Of a stretch of DNA of 64,000 nucleotides, positions 8,928-17,327 are shown piece by piece. Position 1 is the first letter of the stretch; the number at the start of each line of letters is the position of its first letter. The notes below the pieces were generated by a model. That model did no database searches. It saw only the letters and a program-made list of their open reading frames with translations, and was not told where the DNA came from. The stretch is taken from positions 1-64,000 of the forward strand of contig NZ_NWSX01000005.1 in assembly GCF_002531825.1 (NCBI RefSeq), written 5' to 3'. Source of the stretch: Rhizobium sp. J15 (GTDB lineage Bacteria; Pseudomonadota; Alphaproteobacteria; Rhizobiales; Rhizobiaceae). The translations under genes and the position numbers were made by a program.

Positions 8928-10157
8928 ATGCGTACAGATATCAGATTGCCGGTTACGGTCCTCGCCGGGTTTCTCGGCGCAGGAAAGACGACTGTCCTCA
9001 ATCATGTCCTGAGCAATCGGGAAGGTCGCCGGGTTGCTGTCATCGTCAACGATATGAGCGAGGTCAACATCGATGCGGATCTCGTGCGCGAGGGAGGGGC
9101 AGACCTCTTGCGCACGGACGAGACGCTGGTGGAACTCACCAATGGATGCATCTGCTGCACGCTGCGCGAAGATCTGCTGAGCGAAGTGCGGCGGCTGGCG
9201 GCCGCCGGCCGTTTCGACTATCTGCTGATCGAGGGCACGGGCATTGCCGAACCGCTGCCTGTTGCCGCCACCTTCTCCTTCCGCGACGAAAGCGGGGCGG
9301 CCCTTTGCGACGTGGCAAGGCTCGACACGATGGTCTGCGTCGTCGATGCGGTCAATCTGCTTGCCGATTATCAGAGCGCCGAGTTTCTTGCCGATCGCGG
9401 CGAACGGCGTGACGGGGACGATGAGCGAAAGCTCGTGGAACTGCTCGTCGAGCAGATCGAATTTTCCGATGTCGTCATCATCAACAAGGCAGGGGATGTG
9501 TCCTGCGCCGATCTTGCCGAGGTTCGCCGGGTCGTCGCCGCACTCAATCCGGATGCCCAGGTCATCGAGGCGGTCTTCGGCCAGGTGCCGCTCGATGCGA
9601 TCCTCGATACCGGCCTCTTCAGCGAGGCGAAGGCCGCCCGCCATCCACTCTGGCACAAGGAGCTCTTCGGGTGGGGCGACCATGTGCCGGAGACCGAGGA
9701 ATATGGCATTTCAAGCTTCGTCTATCGCAGCCGGCGGCCCTTCGAGCCGCTGAGGCTCAAGGATTTCCTCGACAGGAAATGGGCGGGCCTCATCCGCGCA
9801 AAGGGTCATTTCTGGCTGGCGACGAGGCCCGATGAGATCGGCCTGCTGTCGATCGCCGGCACCCAATGCCGCATCGAAACCAGGGGATATTGGTGGGCCT
9901 CCGTGCCGAAGGTGCAATGGCCGCGCTTTCCGCAATTCCGCCAGCTCATCGACCGGCATTGGGACGATGTCTGGGGCGACCGCCGTCAGGAGCTGGTCTT
10001 CATCGGCTCGGGCTTCGACAAGGCGGCGATCCGGGCCGCGCTCGACGATTGCCTGACCGGGGAGGAAACAGGCTTCGATCCGCAGACCGCCGTCGGCCTT
10101 CGCGATCCGTTTCCGGCATGGCGGCACGATATGCACGCATCGGACCGAAAAGCGTGA
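8928..10157 (+). CDS. CobW/COG0523-family GTPase, putative metallochaperone (copy 2)
   Basis: The protein has about 409 residues and is closely similar along its length to the product of 2102-3325. It has the P-loop [11 protein letters not shown], the CxCC motif GCICCTLR, the switch segment [22 protein letters not shown], and a CobW_C domain with [17 protein letters not shown] 8928 is preferred because GAGAG lies about nine bases upstream; GTG 8913 in the same frame is possible. It follows the giant DUF4082 protein by about 50 bases, copying the first module. The last residues (HASDRKA) are encoded by a rhizobial intergenic palindrome that overlaps the stop codon, so the tail was probably acquired by repeat insertion. 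GTP-dependent metal delivery is known for the family; the client is inferred. Confidence 0.9.
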   Translation: MRTDIRLPVTVLAGFLGAGKTTVLNHVLSNREGRRVAVIVNDMSEVNIDADLVREGGADLLRTDETLVELTNGCICCTLREDLLSEVRRLAAAGRFDYLLIEGTGIAEPLPVAATFSFRDESGAALCDVARLDTMVCVVDAVNLLADYQSAEFLADRGERRDGDDERKLVELLVEQIEFSDVVIINKAGDVSCADLAEVRRVVAALNPDAQVIEAVFGQVPLDAILDTGLFSEAKAARHPLWHKELFGWGDHVPETEEYGISSFVYRSRRPFEPLRLKDFLDRKWAGLIRAKGHFWLATRPDEIGLLSIAGTQCRIETRGYWWASVPKVQWPRFPQFRQLIDRHWDDVWGDRRQELVFIGSGFDKAAIRAALDDCLTGEETGFDPQTAVGLRDPFPAWRHDMHASDRKA

Positions 10158-10181
10158 AGCGGTTTTCGGACAATCCGATGC
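10137..10181. repeat. Rhizobial intergenic palindrome overlapping the CobW stop codon
   Basis: Outer arms GCATCGGA (10137-10144) and TCCGATGC (10174-10181) flank an inner CGAAAA/TTTTCG pair. The core, read on the minus strand (GTCCGAAAACCGCTTCAC), is shared with the palindrome at 23982-24033, so both belong to one dispersed family. The TGA at 10155-10157 lies inside it. Confidence 0.75.
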
Positions 10182-10228
10182 GCAGACTCGAAGGTGAACA
10201 GGTTTCACATCAACCAGAGGAGAGGACA

Positions 10229-10534
10229 ATGAGCAGCGAACTTTATGCAGATGGCATCGGTGAGATCACCATCACGGGAACGATCGTGCGCATCGACCTG
10301 ATGTCGCTCTCGGCCACCGACCGCGATGCCAACAACAATCCGACGCCGGTCTTCCGCCAGCGCATCATCATGCCGGTCGACGCCTTCGCCAATGCGGTCG
10401 ATCTCATGCAGAAGGCGCTCGGCGGGTTGGTCGAGGCGGGTGCGGTTCGCCGCATCGGCGACATGTCGGCGGCGGCTGCCGACATCCAATCGACGCAGGG
10501 CGGTGCGTCGAACGCCTCGCCGAACTTCAACTGA
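10229..10534 (+). CDS. Small conserved-looking protein of unknown function in the secretion cluster
   Basis: The product is a soluble-looking protein of 101 residues with no signal peptide or membrane segment. A strong ribosome site (AGGAGAGG, 10218-10225) precedes ATG 10229. Residues 8-70 look like a compact alternating strand/helix domain (ITITGTIVRIDLMSL, then FRQRIIMPVDAFANAVDLMQ), followed by a Ala/Ser-rich, probably disordered tail. I do not recognise the family. The strand pattern is loosely reminiscent of DUF3467-type proteins, but this is only an impression. Its place between the second CobW gene and the type I exporter suggests a role in secretion, such as a substrate chaperone or regulator (inference). 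Confidence 0.75.
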   Translation: MSSELYADGIGEITITGTIVRIDLMSLSATDRDANNNPTPVFRQRIIMPVDAFANAVDLMQKALGGLVEAGAVRRIGDMSAAAADIQSTQGGASNASPNFN

Positions 10535-10633
10535 TGAACAGAGGTGTGGAACGCTGCGCGTCGATCCGGGCGCGCAGAAGACACCCTCAACTTTTAAATC
10601 CAAGTCTCGGTCTTGTAGCGTTTCGGGTGGGCC

Positions 10634-12778
10634 ATGAGTGGTTTTCTGCATACCAACCTGCACTGTCTTGCGCTCGTTGCGCGTCATCACGGCGTCGATC
10701 TTTCGCCTGAGCGACTGCAACACGATTATGCCGTCGGCAACGATCCGGTGGCCGTGCGGCAGATGCTTCGGATGGCCAAGGATGCCGGCCTCAGGGCAAG
10801 GCACCTGACCCTCGACTGGCGAAGCCTGTTCCAGCTCGGCGAGGCCTTCCCGGCGCTTGCCGAACTTTCGAACGGCAACTGGGTGGTCATCGCCGGCGCC
10901 GTCGGCGAGGGCGAGGATGAGAGGATCCGCGTTCTCGACCCGCTTGCCACGCGCCAGGAAGTCATGCTGCTGAGCGAGGAGCAATTCGCCAAGGCCTGGC
11001 TCGGATCGGTGGTCCTGCTGAAGCGCAACTATCGCATGTCCGATGAGGACCGGCCCTTCGGCTTCCGCTGGTTCATCCCCGAGATCATCAAGCAGCGCAG
11101 CTTCTTCCGCGATGTGGCGCTTGCAGCCTTCGTTCTCTATGGCCTCGGCCTGACGACACCGATGTTCTTCCAGCTCGTCATCGACAAGGTGCTCGTGCAT
11201 CAGAGCTATGCGACACTGACGGTTCTGACGGTCGGTATCGCCGTGGCACTCGTCTTCGACGCGACCTTCAGCTTCCTGCGCCGCTATCTGCTGCTCTACG
11301 CCACCAACAGGATCGACATCCGGGTGGCGACCCGCACCTTCGGTCATCTGCTCAACCTGCCGATCGCGCTCTTCGAGCAGGCTTCGGCCGGCGTTCTCGT
11401 CAAGCATATGCAGCAGACGGGGCGCATCCGCGAATTCCTGACCGGCCGGCTGTTTCTGACGCTTCTCGACGGCGTCTCGCTCTTCGTCTTCGTGCCGATC
11501 CTGCTTCTCTACAGCGTCAAGCTGACGCTCGTGGTGCTCGGATTCGCCGCACTCGTCGGGCTTGTCGTGATGATGCTCGTCGGGCCGTTCCAGCGCCGCC
11601 TGCAGGCGCTATACCAGGCCGAAGGCGACCGGCAGGCCCTGCTTGTCGAAACCGTGCACGGCATGCGCACCGTCAAATCGCTGGCGCTGGAGCCGCGCCA
11701 GCGCAAGGTGTGGGACGATTATTCGGCCCAATCCATCTCCGTGCGCTTCCGCGTCGAGAAGATCTCGACCATCGCCCAGTCGCTGACCGGGCTTCTCGAA
11801 AAACTGATGAGCGTCGCCATCATCGGGCTCGGCGCGCTCGACGTTTTCTCGGGCGCCATGACGATCGGCGCGCTTGTTGCCTTCAACATGCTCGCCGGCC
11901 GCGTTTCGGGACCGCTGGTGCAGATCGTCACCATGGTGCACGAATATCAGGAAGTGGCGCTCTCCGTGCGCATGCTCGGCGAGATCATGAACCAGCGGCC
12001 GGAGCAGGCCGGGCGCGGGCGCGGTGTGCGGCCGCATCTGCATGGCCGCATCGAATTCGACAAGGTCACCTTCCGCTATGCGCCCGATGCGACGCCGGCG
12101 CTCGACAATGTCTCCTTCGCCATTCCGGCAGGCTCGGTCTTCGGCGTGGTCGGCAAGAGCGGCTCGGGCAAGACGACGATCACGCGGCTGATCCAGGGGC
12201 TCTACCAGAGCCAGGAGGGGCTGGTGCGGATGGATGGCTATGACAGCCGCGAAATCGACCTCGTGCATTTGAGAACCAGCATCGGGGTCGTGCTGCAGGA
12301 TAATTTCCTGTTTCGCGGCACGGTGCGCGACAATATCGCCGCCGCAAAACCCGATGCCAGCATCGAGGAAATCATGGAGGTCGCCCGCGTCGCCGGTGCG
12401 GAGGAATTCATCGAGCGGCTGCCGCGCGGCTTCGACACGATGCTGGAAGAAAATGCCGCCAATCTCTCCGGCGGCCAGAAGCAGCGGTTGGCAATCGCCC
12501 GCGCGCTGATCACCGATCCGAAGCTTCTGATCTTCGACGAAGCGACGAGCGCGCTCGACCCCGACAGCGAGGCGATCATCCGCGAGAATCTGAGCAGGAT
12601 CGCCGCCGGGCGCACCGTCGTCATCGTCTCGCACCGGCTTTCGACGCTCGTCGACGCCGATGCCATTCTCGTCGTCGAGCGGGGCAAGGTCGCCGATATC
12701 GGCCGGCACGACCAGTTGGTGTCGCGCTGCATGACCTACCGCCACCTGTGGTCCCAGCAGATGAGGCAGGTCGCATGA
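10634..12778 (+). CDS. Type I secretion ABC transporter (HlyB/RtxB-type) with degenerate C39 domain
   Basis: The protein has 714 residues. An N-terminal C39-peptidase-like domain (about 1-125) is followed by a six-helix exporter domain (about 155-440) and a nucleotide-binding domain with Walker A GKSGSGKTT (about 507-515), signature LSGGQKQR (about 611) and Walker B LLIFDEATSALD (about 632). By eye, the position of the catalytic Cys holds Thr7 and that of the catalytic His holds Asn in NGNWVVI, so the domain should not cleave and would act as a substrate-docking domain, as in HlyB. It works in the inner membrane with the HlyD protein encoded next and an outer-membrane TolC not found here. The likely substrates are the DUF4082 proteins upstream (inference). 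Confidence 0.93.
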   Translation: MSGFLHTNLHCLALVARHHGVDLSPERLQHDYAVGNDPVAVRQMLRMAKDAGLRARHLTLDWRSLFQLGEAFPALAELSNGNWVVIAGAVGEGEDERIRVLDPLATRQEVMLLSEEQFAKAWLGSVVLLKRNYRMSDEDRPFGFRWFIPEIIKQRSFFRDVALAAFVLYGLGLTTPMFFQLVIDKVLVHQSYATLTVLTVGIAVALVFDATFSFLRRYLLLYATNRIDIRVATRTFGHLLNLPIALFEQASAGVLVKHMQQTGRIREFLTGRLFLTLLDGVSLFVFVPILLLYSVKLTLVVLGFAALVGLVVMMLVGPFQRRLQALYQAEGDRQALLVETVHGMRTVKSLALEPRQRKVWDDYSAQSISVRFRVEKISTIAQSLTGLLEKLMSVAIIGLGALDVFSGAMTIGALVAFNMLAGRVSGPLVQIVTMVHEYQEVALSVRMLGEIMNQRPEQAGRGRGVRPHLHGRIEFDKVTFRYAPDATPALDNVSFAIPAGSVFGVVGKSGSGKTTITRLIQGLYQSQEGLVRMDGYDSREIDLVHLRTSIGVVLQDNFLFRGTVRDNIAAAKPDASIEEIMEVARVAGAEEFIERLPRGFDTMLEENAANLSGGQKQRLAIARALITDPKLLIFDEATSALDPDSEAIIRENLSRIAAGRTVVIVSHRLSTLVDADAILVVERGKVADIGRHDQLVSRCMTYRHLWSQQMRQVA

Positions 12779-14217
12779 ACGCGCACAGCAGAAAACCCAG
12801 CGAGAACCTGCCGGTCCCTTCAGGCAAAGGCCCTTCAGACAAGGCGCCCTCAGGCAAGGGAAGGGAACTGACCGCCCGCCCGCCGCTGCCGCCGGCAATT
12901 GCGGAATTCCAATCCGATGCCGTCGAGCTCGAGGAACGCGCGCCGCCCAGAGTCGCGCGCATGACGCTCTACTGCGTCACCGCGCTGCTTGCCGCGGTCA
13001 TCACCTGGGCCTCCGTCTCCTCCATCGACGAGGTGGTGATCGCGCCCGGCAAGCTCGTCACCACCCAGCCGACCATCGTCGTCCAGCCGCTCGAAACCTC
13101 GATCATCCGCACGATCGAGGTGAAGGCCGGCGAAGTCGTGCATGCCGGGCAGACGCTGGCAACCCTCGACGCCACTTTCAGCCAGGCCGATGTCGATCAG
13201 CAGCAGGCGAAGTTCTCCGCGCTCGACGCCCAGGTGCGGCGCATCGAGGCCGAGCTTGCCGGCGACGACTACACGAAGATGGCGGGAAATACGCCCGACG
13301 AGATGCTGCAGGCACAGCTCTTCGGCCAGCGACGGGCCTTCTACATGGCGCAGCTGCAGAATTTCGAGCAGCAGATAGCCGGCCAATCGGCCGCTCTTGC
13401 GGCTAGCAAGAACCAGGAGGCGGTGCTCAACGACCGGCACAACACGCTCTCGCAGATCGAAGGCGCGCGCACCCGGCTCTACGACCGACAGAGCGGTTCG
13501 CTGATCACCATGCTCGGCTCGCGCGACGCCCGCCTCGACGTCGAAGCCGACCTGACCGCCGTGCGCGGCAAGGCCGACGAGGCGGCGCATGCCTATGCCA
13601 AGCTGAAGGCCGACCGGCAGGCCTTCATCGAGGATTTCCGCCGCGCCGCAATGGAGCAGCTGGTGGAACTGCGCGGCCAGCGCGATATGGCTGACGAAGA
13701 GCTGAAGAAGATGGAGCTGCGCCGCAACATGGTGTCGCTGACAGCACCTGCCGACGCCGTCGTGCTGGATCTCGCCCAGCGCTCTATCGGCTCCGTCGTG
13801 CGCGAAGCCGAACCGATCGTCACGCTGGTGCCGATCAACGTGCCGCTCGAAGCCGAAGTTTCGATCAACACCCGTGACATCGGCCGCGTGGCTGTCGGCA
13901 AGGAAGCCCGCATCAAGCTCGACGCCTATCCCTTCCAGAAATACGGCACCGCCTCGGGCGAGGTGAGAACCATCAGCCAGGACACGTTCCTCACCGGCCA
14001 ACAGGAGCAGACGGAGACCCCGAGCCAGCCGGCCGCCCCCTTCTTCAAGGCACGGATCCTGCTTGCCGATACCCGGCTGAATGCCGCAGATATGCCGGTG
14101 CGACTGCTTCCCGGCATGACCGTGTCCACGGAAATCAAGGTCGGCAAACGAACGGTGATCTCCTATTTCCTGTATCCGCTGCTGCGCGGTCTCGATAACG
14201 CAATTCGCGAACCGTAG
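12775..14217 (+). CDS. HlyD-family type I secretion periplasmic adaptor
   Basis: The protein has 480 residues. ATG 12775 overlaps the exporter's stop codon as ATGA, indicating translational coupling; an upstream in-frame GTG at 12748 is rejected for this reason. It has a cytosolic N-terminus with a repeated Ser-Gly-Lys/Asp-Lys stretch, one membrane helix (about 63-83, MTLYCVTALLAAVITW), a biotinyl-lipoyl-like half motif (IIRTIEVKAGEVVHAGQTLA), a long coiled coil (about 135-310) and a C-terminal beta-barrel (VSINTRDIGRVAVGKEARIK). Established role: it bridges the ABC exporter and the outer-membrane channel. It ends close to the C-terminal FLYPLLRGLDNAIREP, typical of the family. Confidence 0.95.
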   Translation: MNAHSRKPSENLPVPSGKGPSDKAPSGKGRELTARPPLPPAIAEFQSDAVELEERAPPRVARMTLYCVTALLAAVITWASVSSIDEVVIAPGKLVTTQPTIVVQPLETSIIRTIEVKAGEVVHAGQTLATLDATFSQADVDQQQAKFSALDAQVRRIEAELAGDDYTKMAGNTPDEMLQAQLFGQRRAFYMAQLQNFEQQIAGQSAALAASKNQEAVLNDRHNTLSQIEGARTRLYDRQSGSLITMLGSRDARLDVEADLTAVRGKADEAAHAYAKLKADRQAFIEDFRRAAMEQLVELRGQRDMADEELKKMELRRNMVSLTAPADAVVLDLAQRSIGSVVREAEPIVTLVPINVPLEAEVSINTRDIGRVAVGKEARIKLDAYPFQKYGTASGEVRTISQDTFLTGQQEQTETPSQPAAPFFKARILLADTRLNAADMPVRLLPGMTVSTEIKVGKRTVISYFLYPLLRGLDNAIREP

Positions 14218-14306
14218 GACGCGGCAGAGCAGTTCACCCGATGAGATCCCGATGCGCGTCGAGGCAGATATGTCGCGTCCCACAGCGGCGGTCCGGCCCG
14301 CCCGTA

Positions 14307-14342
14307 TTTTGCAGAAACAGGACACTTTAACGTTGCTGGCCT
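14307..14342 (+). repeat. Solo insertion-sequence end related to the ISNCY element at 40716-42345
   Basis: TTTGCAGAAACAGGACACTT here matches the right end of the IS near 42310-42338 with about 27 of 30 bases identical over 14307-14336. In the intact element this block is terminal. Here the interior side faces hlyD and carries no transposase, so it is a leftover end. The rest of 14218-14490 shows no gene I can support. Confidence 0.7.
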
Positions 14343-14550
14343 CCATTGAAACAGAATGTACCCTTCGCCCAACAACATCAAAACCTAATGGCGCTCGCCG
14401 GTTTGCAGCGCAAGACTATCAACCAGTATGCCCTTGAGGCCTTTTTCCAGGTGACGCAGATGGAGAACGAGCCTGCGAGGAGTTGAAGACGTTGATGAAC
14501 ACGCGCAGCAATCACGGGCTCGCCGAGGAGATGGCCGAGGATCGTGCTTA

Positions 14551-14815
14551 ACGGTCTACATTCTTACCGCGGAGGCGGAATCCGATCTAAGTGCGGGAAT
14601 CCGCCACACACGTACGCAATAAGATGCCGCCTAGTTACGCCGCTATGTCTCAGCGGTGGAGCAGGGTATTGCAAACCTGGCCGAGGGCAGGTCCTTTTAA
14701 GGATATGAGCGCGCGCTTCATCCAGCGTTACGAATGGTGCGCGGTGTCAATAGATCATTATTGTCGCGTGGTTAAGCCAGTTCAGATCCTATCAGCTGCA
14801 AGATTTCATCTCACC
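14551..14815 (+). pseudogene. Decayed ParE/RelE-family toxin gene
   Basis: From 14551 the frame reads TVYILTAEAESDLSAGIRHT, then in-frame stops TAA and TAG interrupt a match continuing LRRYVSAVEQGIANLAEG. Later segments continue in other frames: GPFKDMSARF (about 14690-14722) and PALRMVR (about 14728-14748). These blocks follow the order of plasmid/rhizobial ParE toxins as I recall them. There is no start codon: the expected ATG at 14548 reads TTA. A 19-codon frame ending EEMAEDRA (14495-14551) directly upstream could be the tail of the antitoxin. No functional product is expected. Confidence 0.65.
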
Positions 14816-14897
14816 TCGATCATCGAAAGTGGCTGCCAACGCTCCTTCACGTGTGCAACTCTCGCTTTTGTACCAATGGATAGCGGTGCGGCGTGCC

Positions 14898-15863
14898 TTA
14901 TTCCGCTGCGCTTCCACCGGGCGAATGGCCGCCTGCCGTCGCGGTTATCGCCTGCTGTATCCACGCTCGGAAGCGCGCCTGGGTCACCTCGTTCCAGCGC
15001 TCGCGTGCTGCGACGAAATAATAGCCGCCGAGGCAGACGTCGGTTTCGAGCAGTTCGACGAGCCGGCCTGCGCGTAGGTCGTCTGCCGCGATCAGACGTG
15101 TGGCCAACGCGACTCCCTGGCCTGTTACGGCTGCGTCCACCGTAAGATTGGCTGACCACAATCGCGGTCCGTTCAAGACAACCTCATGTTCGAAACCAGC
15201 CTTGCGGAACCACTGTCGCCATTGATCGCGGCTTTCCTCGTGAATGAGTGGCTGACGAACCAAGTCGTCAAGGGTACGGATGGGCGTATTTCTGCTGATC
15301 CAATCGGGGCTCGCGACCGGGAACATCCGAGGCCTTTCCAAGAGGATCCAGCGGACATTTCCTCTTGGTTCCTCCGAATAGCGGATGTCGACATCGGCCT
15401 CATAGCGGCTGAAATCCGGCTCGAGGTCGGTGGCGCGCATGACGAAGTCGATGCCGGGCAGGGCGAGCTGAAGCTGGTTGAAGCGCGGCGTCAGCCAGCG
15501 CGTTGCGAGGCCGGGGACGCACCAGACACGCAAGACGGTGCGGCTGATGGCGGGCCGCAGTTCAGCGGTCGATTTGGCGATGAGGTCGAAGGCCGTACCT
15601 ACAGTCTCGGCGAAAATCCTGCCTTCCACCGTCAGCCTGATGCCGCGCGGGCCGGCATCGACAAGCCGCGTGCCCAGCCAGGCTTCTAGATTTCGGACAT
15701 GCCGGGATATTACCGTATGGCTGAGGTTGAGGTCGTCGGCGGCCTTGCGCATCGAGCCCAATCGACTGACCGCTTCGAAGGCGCGGACCATGGACAAGGG
15801 CGGCAAACGCCCACGCGGCGGATCGCCATCCAGCTCGGTTGCTTCTGATTTCCCTCTGCGCAA
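14898..15863 (-). CDS. LysR-family regulator (GcvA-like), divergent from a polyamine/GABA uptake operon
   Basis: The protein has 321 residues. An N-terminal winged helix-turn-helix (about 22-82; LPPLSMVRAFEAVSRLGSM, AADDLNLSHTVISRHVRNLE) is followed by an effector-binding domain of periplasmic-binding-protein fold. The start is a TTG at 15863; no better in-frame ATG precedes the LPPL segment. It is transcribed away from the transporter operon at 16186, the classic arrangement for a LysR activator, and two operator-like sites lie between them. The likely ligand is the transported compound or a catabolite (inference). Confidence 0.9.
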   Translation of the reverse strand: MRRGKSEATELDGDPPRGRLPPLSMVRAFEAVSRLGSMRKAADDLNLSHTVISRHVRNLEAWLGTRLVDAGPRGIRLTVEGRIFAETVGTAFDLIAKSTAELRPAISRTVLRVWCVPGLATRWLTPRFNQLQLALPGIDFVMRATDLEPDFSRYEADVDIRYSEEPRGNVRWILLERPRMFPVASPDWISRNTPIRTLDDLVRQPLIHEESRDQWRQWFRKAGFEHEVVLNGPRLWSANLTVDAAVTGQGVALATRLIAADDLRAGRLVELLETDVCLGGYYFVAARERWNEVTQARFRAWIQQAITATAGGHSPGGSAAE

Positions 15864-15971
15864 GCGTATCCCCCACTGAAATGGGCTGTGATCGAACCAA
15901 AGTCAGACTGCTGTGCACAGCCCGTTATGCCACAGAACGCGAACGGCCTGTGTAATGAAGAGTGGCGCACC

Positions 15972-15992
15972 GTGGTGCATATAATGCACCAC
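15972..15992. promoter_or_regulatory. Operator-like palindrome between the LysR gene and its target operon
   Basis: GTGGTGCAT-ATA-ATGCACCAC is a perfect 9-bp inverted repeat. Its centre (TGCATATAATGCA) fits the T-N11-A pattern of LysR recognition sites. It lies about 110 bases upstream of the LysR start and 194 bases upstream of the binding-protein gene. Confidence 0.7.
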
Positions 15993-16083
15993 TCATTCCT
16001 CGAATGGAATTCCGGATTTTTCGATCACAAGCAGGTGGATTCCGGGCAGGGCCGGTTTGAAGACCGGCGGCGGCTGGTCTGGA

Positions 16084-16103
16084 GTGGTGCATCTATGCTC
16101 CCA
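16084..16103. promoter_or_regulatory. Second, imperfect copy of the LysR operator-like site
   Basis: GTGGTGCAT recurs at 16084-16092, followed after CT by ATGCTCCCA, a degraded second arm. It is 112 bases from the perfect site, which suggests a recognition site plus an activation site near the promoter of the transporter operon. Confidence 0.5.
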
Positions 16104-16185
16104 CAGCGGCCAAGAAAAAGCGCCTTCTCGCCTGCCGGGACATAGGACAGCATTGCCGCATCACTAAACAAACAGGGGAAGAAGA

Positions 16186-17235
16186 ATGAACCTCAACAAA
16201 ACCTCGACGATTGCAGCCTTGGGCCTGTTGTCGCTGACGCTTGCGGCCACGCCGGGCATGGCCAGGGATCTCACCGTGGCGTCCTGGGGCGGGAATTTTC
16301 AGGATGCCCAGCGGGAGATCTACTTCAAGCCCTTCTCCCAACAGGCCGGCAAGCCGCTCCTGGATGAAGGATGGGATGGCGGCATCGGTGTTCTCCAGGC
16401 GAAGGTCAAGGCAGGCAGCCCTTCCTGGGATGTCGTGGAGGTCGAAGCGGATGAACTGGCGCTCGGCTGCGCCGACGGGCTTTTCGAAAAGGTGGACTGG
16501 AACAAGCTTGGCGGCAAGGATGCATTCCTGCCTTCCGCCGTCAGTGATTGCGGCGTCGGCGCCATCGTCTGGTCGACCGCGATCGCCTATGACAGCGCGA
16601 AGATTGCCGATGGTCCCCAGTCCTGGGCCGATTTTTGGAACGTGACGAAATTTCCCGGCAAGCGCGCCCTTCGCAAGGGGCCGAAATACACGCTCGAATT
16701 CGCGTTGATGGCCGATGGCGTTCCGGCCGACGAGGTTTACGACGTCCTGGCGACGCCGGAGGGCGTCGATCGTGCCTTCGCTAAACTCGATGCCCTCAAG
16801 CCGAACCTCGTCTGGTGGACATCGGGCGCTCAGCCGCTGCAACTGCTTGCTTCCGGCGAAGTCGCCATGACCAGCGCCTATAACGGCCGCATCACCGGCA
16901 TCAACCGCTCCGAAGGCAGGGCGTTCAAGGTCGTCTGGCCCGGCAGCATCTACGCGGTGGATAGCTGGGTTGTGCTGAAGGGTGCTGAAAACAAGGACGC
17001 GGCCTTTGACTTCGTGGCCTTCGCCAGCAAGCCGGAAAACCAGGCGAAACTGCCGCAATATATCGCCTATGGCCTCACGAACAAGGCAGCGGACAAGGAC
17101 CTGCCGCCGGAACAGCTCGCGGACCTGCCGACCGCGGCCGCCAATATTGAGGGAGCGCTCAGCCTCGATACGGACTTCTGGATCGACAATTCGGAAGCCC
17201 TGACGAAGAGGTTCGATGCGTGGCTGGCTCAGTAG
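16186..17235 (+). CDS. ABC transporter periplasmic binding protein (PotD/spermidine-putrescine type)
   Basis: The protein has 349 residues with a Sec signal peptide (MNLNKTSTIAALGLLSLTLA, cleavage likely after GMA). The mature protein starts LTVASWGGNFQDAQREIYF, typical of the PotD/PotF cluster. A ribosome site (GGGAAGAAG) precedes ATG 16186. It captures the substrate in the periplasm for the PotA/B/C-type proteins encoded next. The downstream gabT and gabD suggest GABA, putrescine or a related omega-amino compound (inference). Ligand residues cannot be assigned by eye. Confidence 0.88.
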   Translation: MNLNKTSTIAALGLLSLTLAATPGMARDLTVASWGGNFQDAQREIYFKPFSQQAGKPLLDEGWDGGIGVLQAKVKAGSPSWDVVEVEADELALGCADGLFEKVDWNKLGGKDAFLPSAVSDCGVGAIVWSTAIAYDSAKIADGPQSWADFWNVTKFPGKRALRKGPKYTLEFALMADGVPADEVYDVLATPEGVDRAFAKLDALKPNLVWWTSGAQPLQLLASGEVAMTSAYNGRITGINRSEGRAFKVVWPGSIYAVDSWVVLKGAENKDAAFDFVAFASKPENQAKLPQYIAYGLTNKAADKDLPPEQLADLPTAAANIEGALSLDTDFWIDNSEALTKRFDAWLAQ

Positions 17236-17327
17236 CAACGCTATCTTCTCCCCACGGATTGCTCCAAGGAGCCATTCGTGGGGTTCCCGCATTCCTTGAG
17301 AACCGACGACCCGAACGGAGGGCCATC

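Noticed and set aside
17220..17327. An extended N-terminus for the PotA-type ATPase
   Set aside because: It overlaps the binding-protein gene and lacks a ribosome site, while GTG 17328 has GGAGGG at the right distance.
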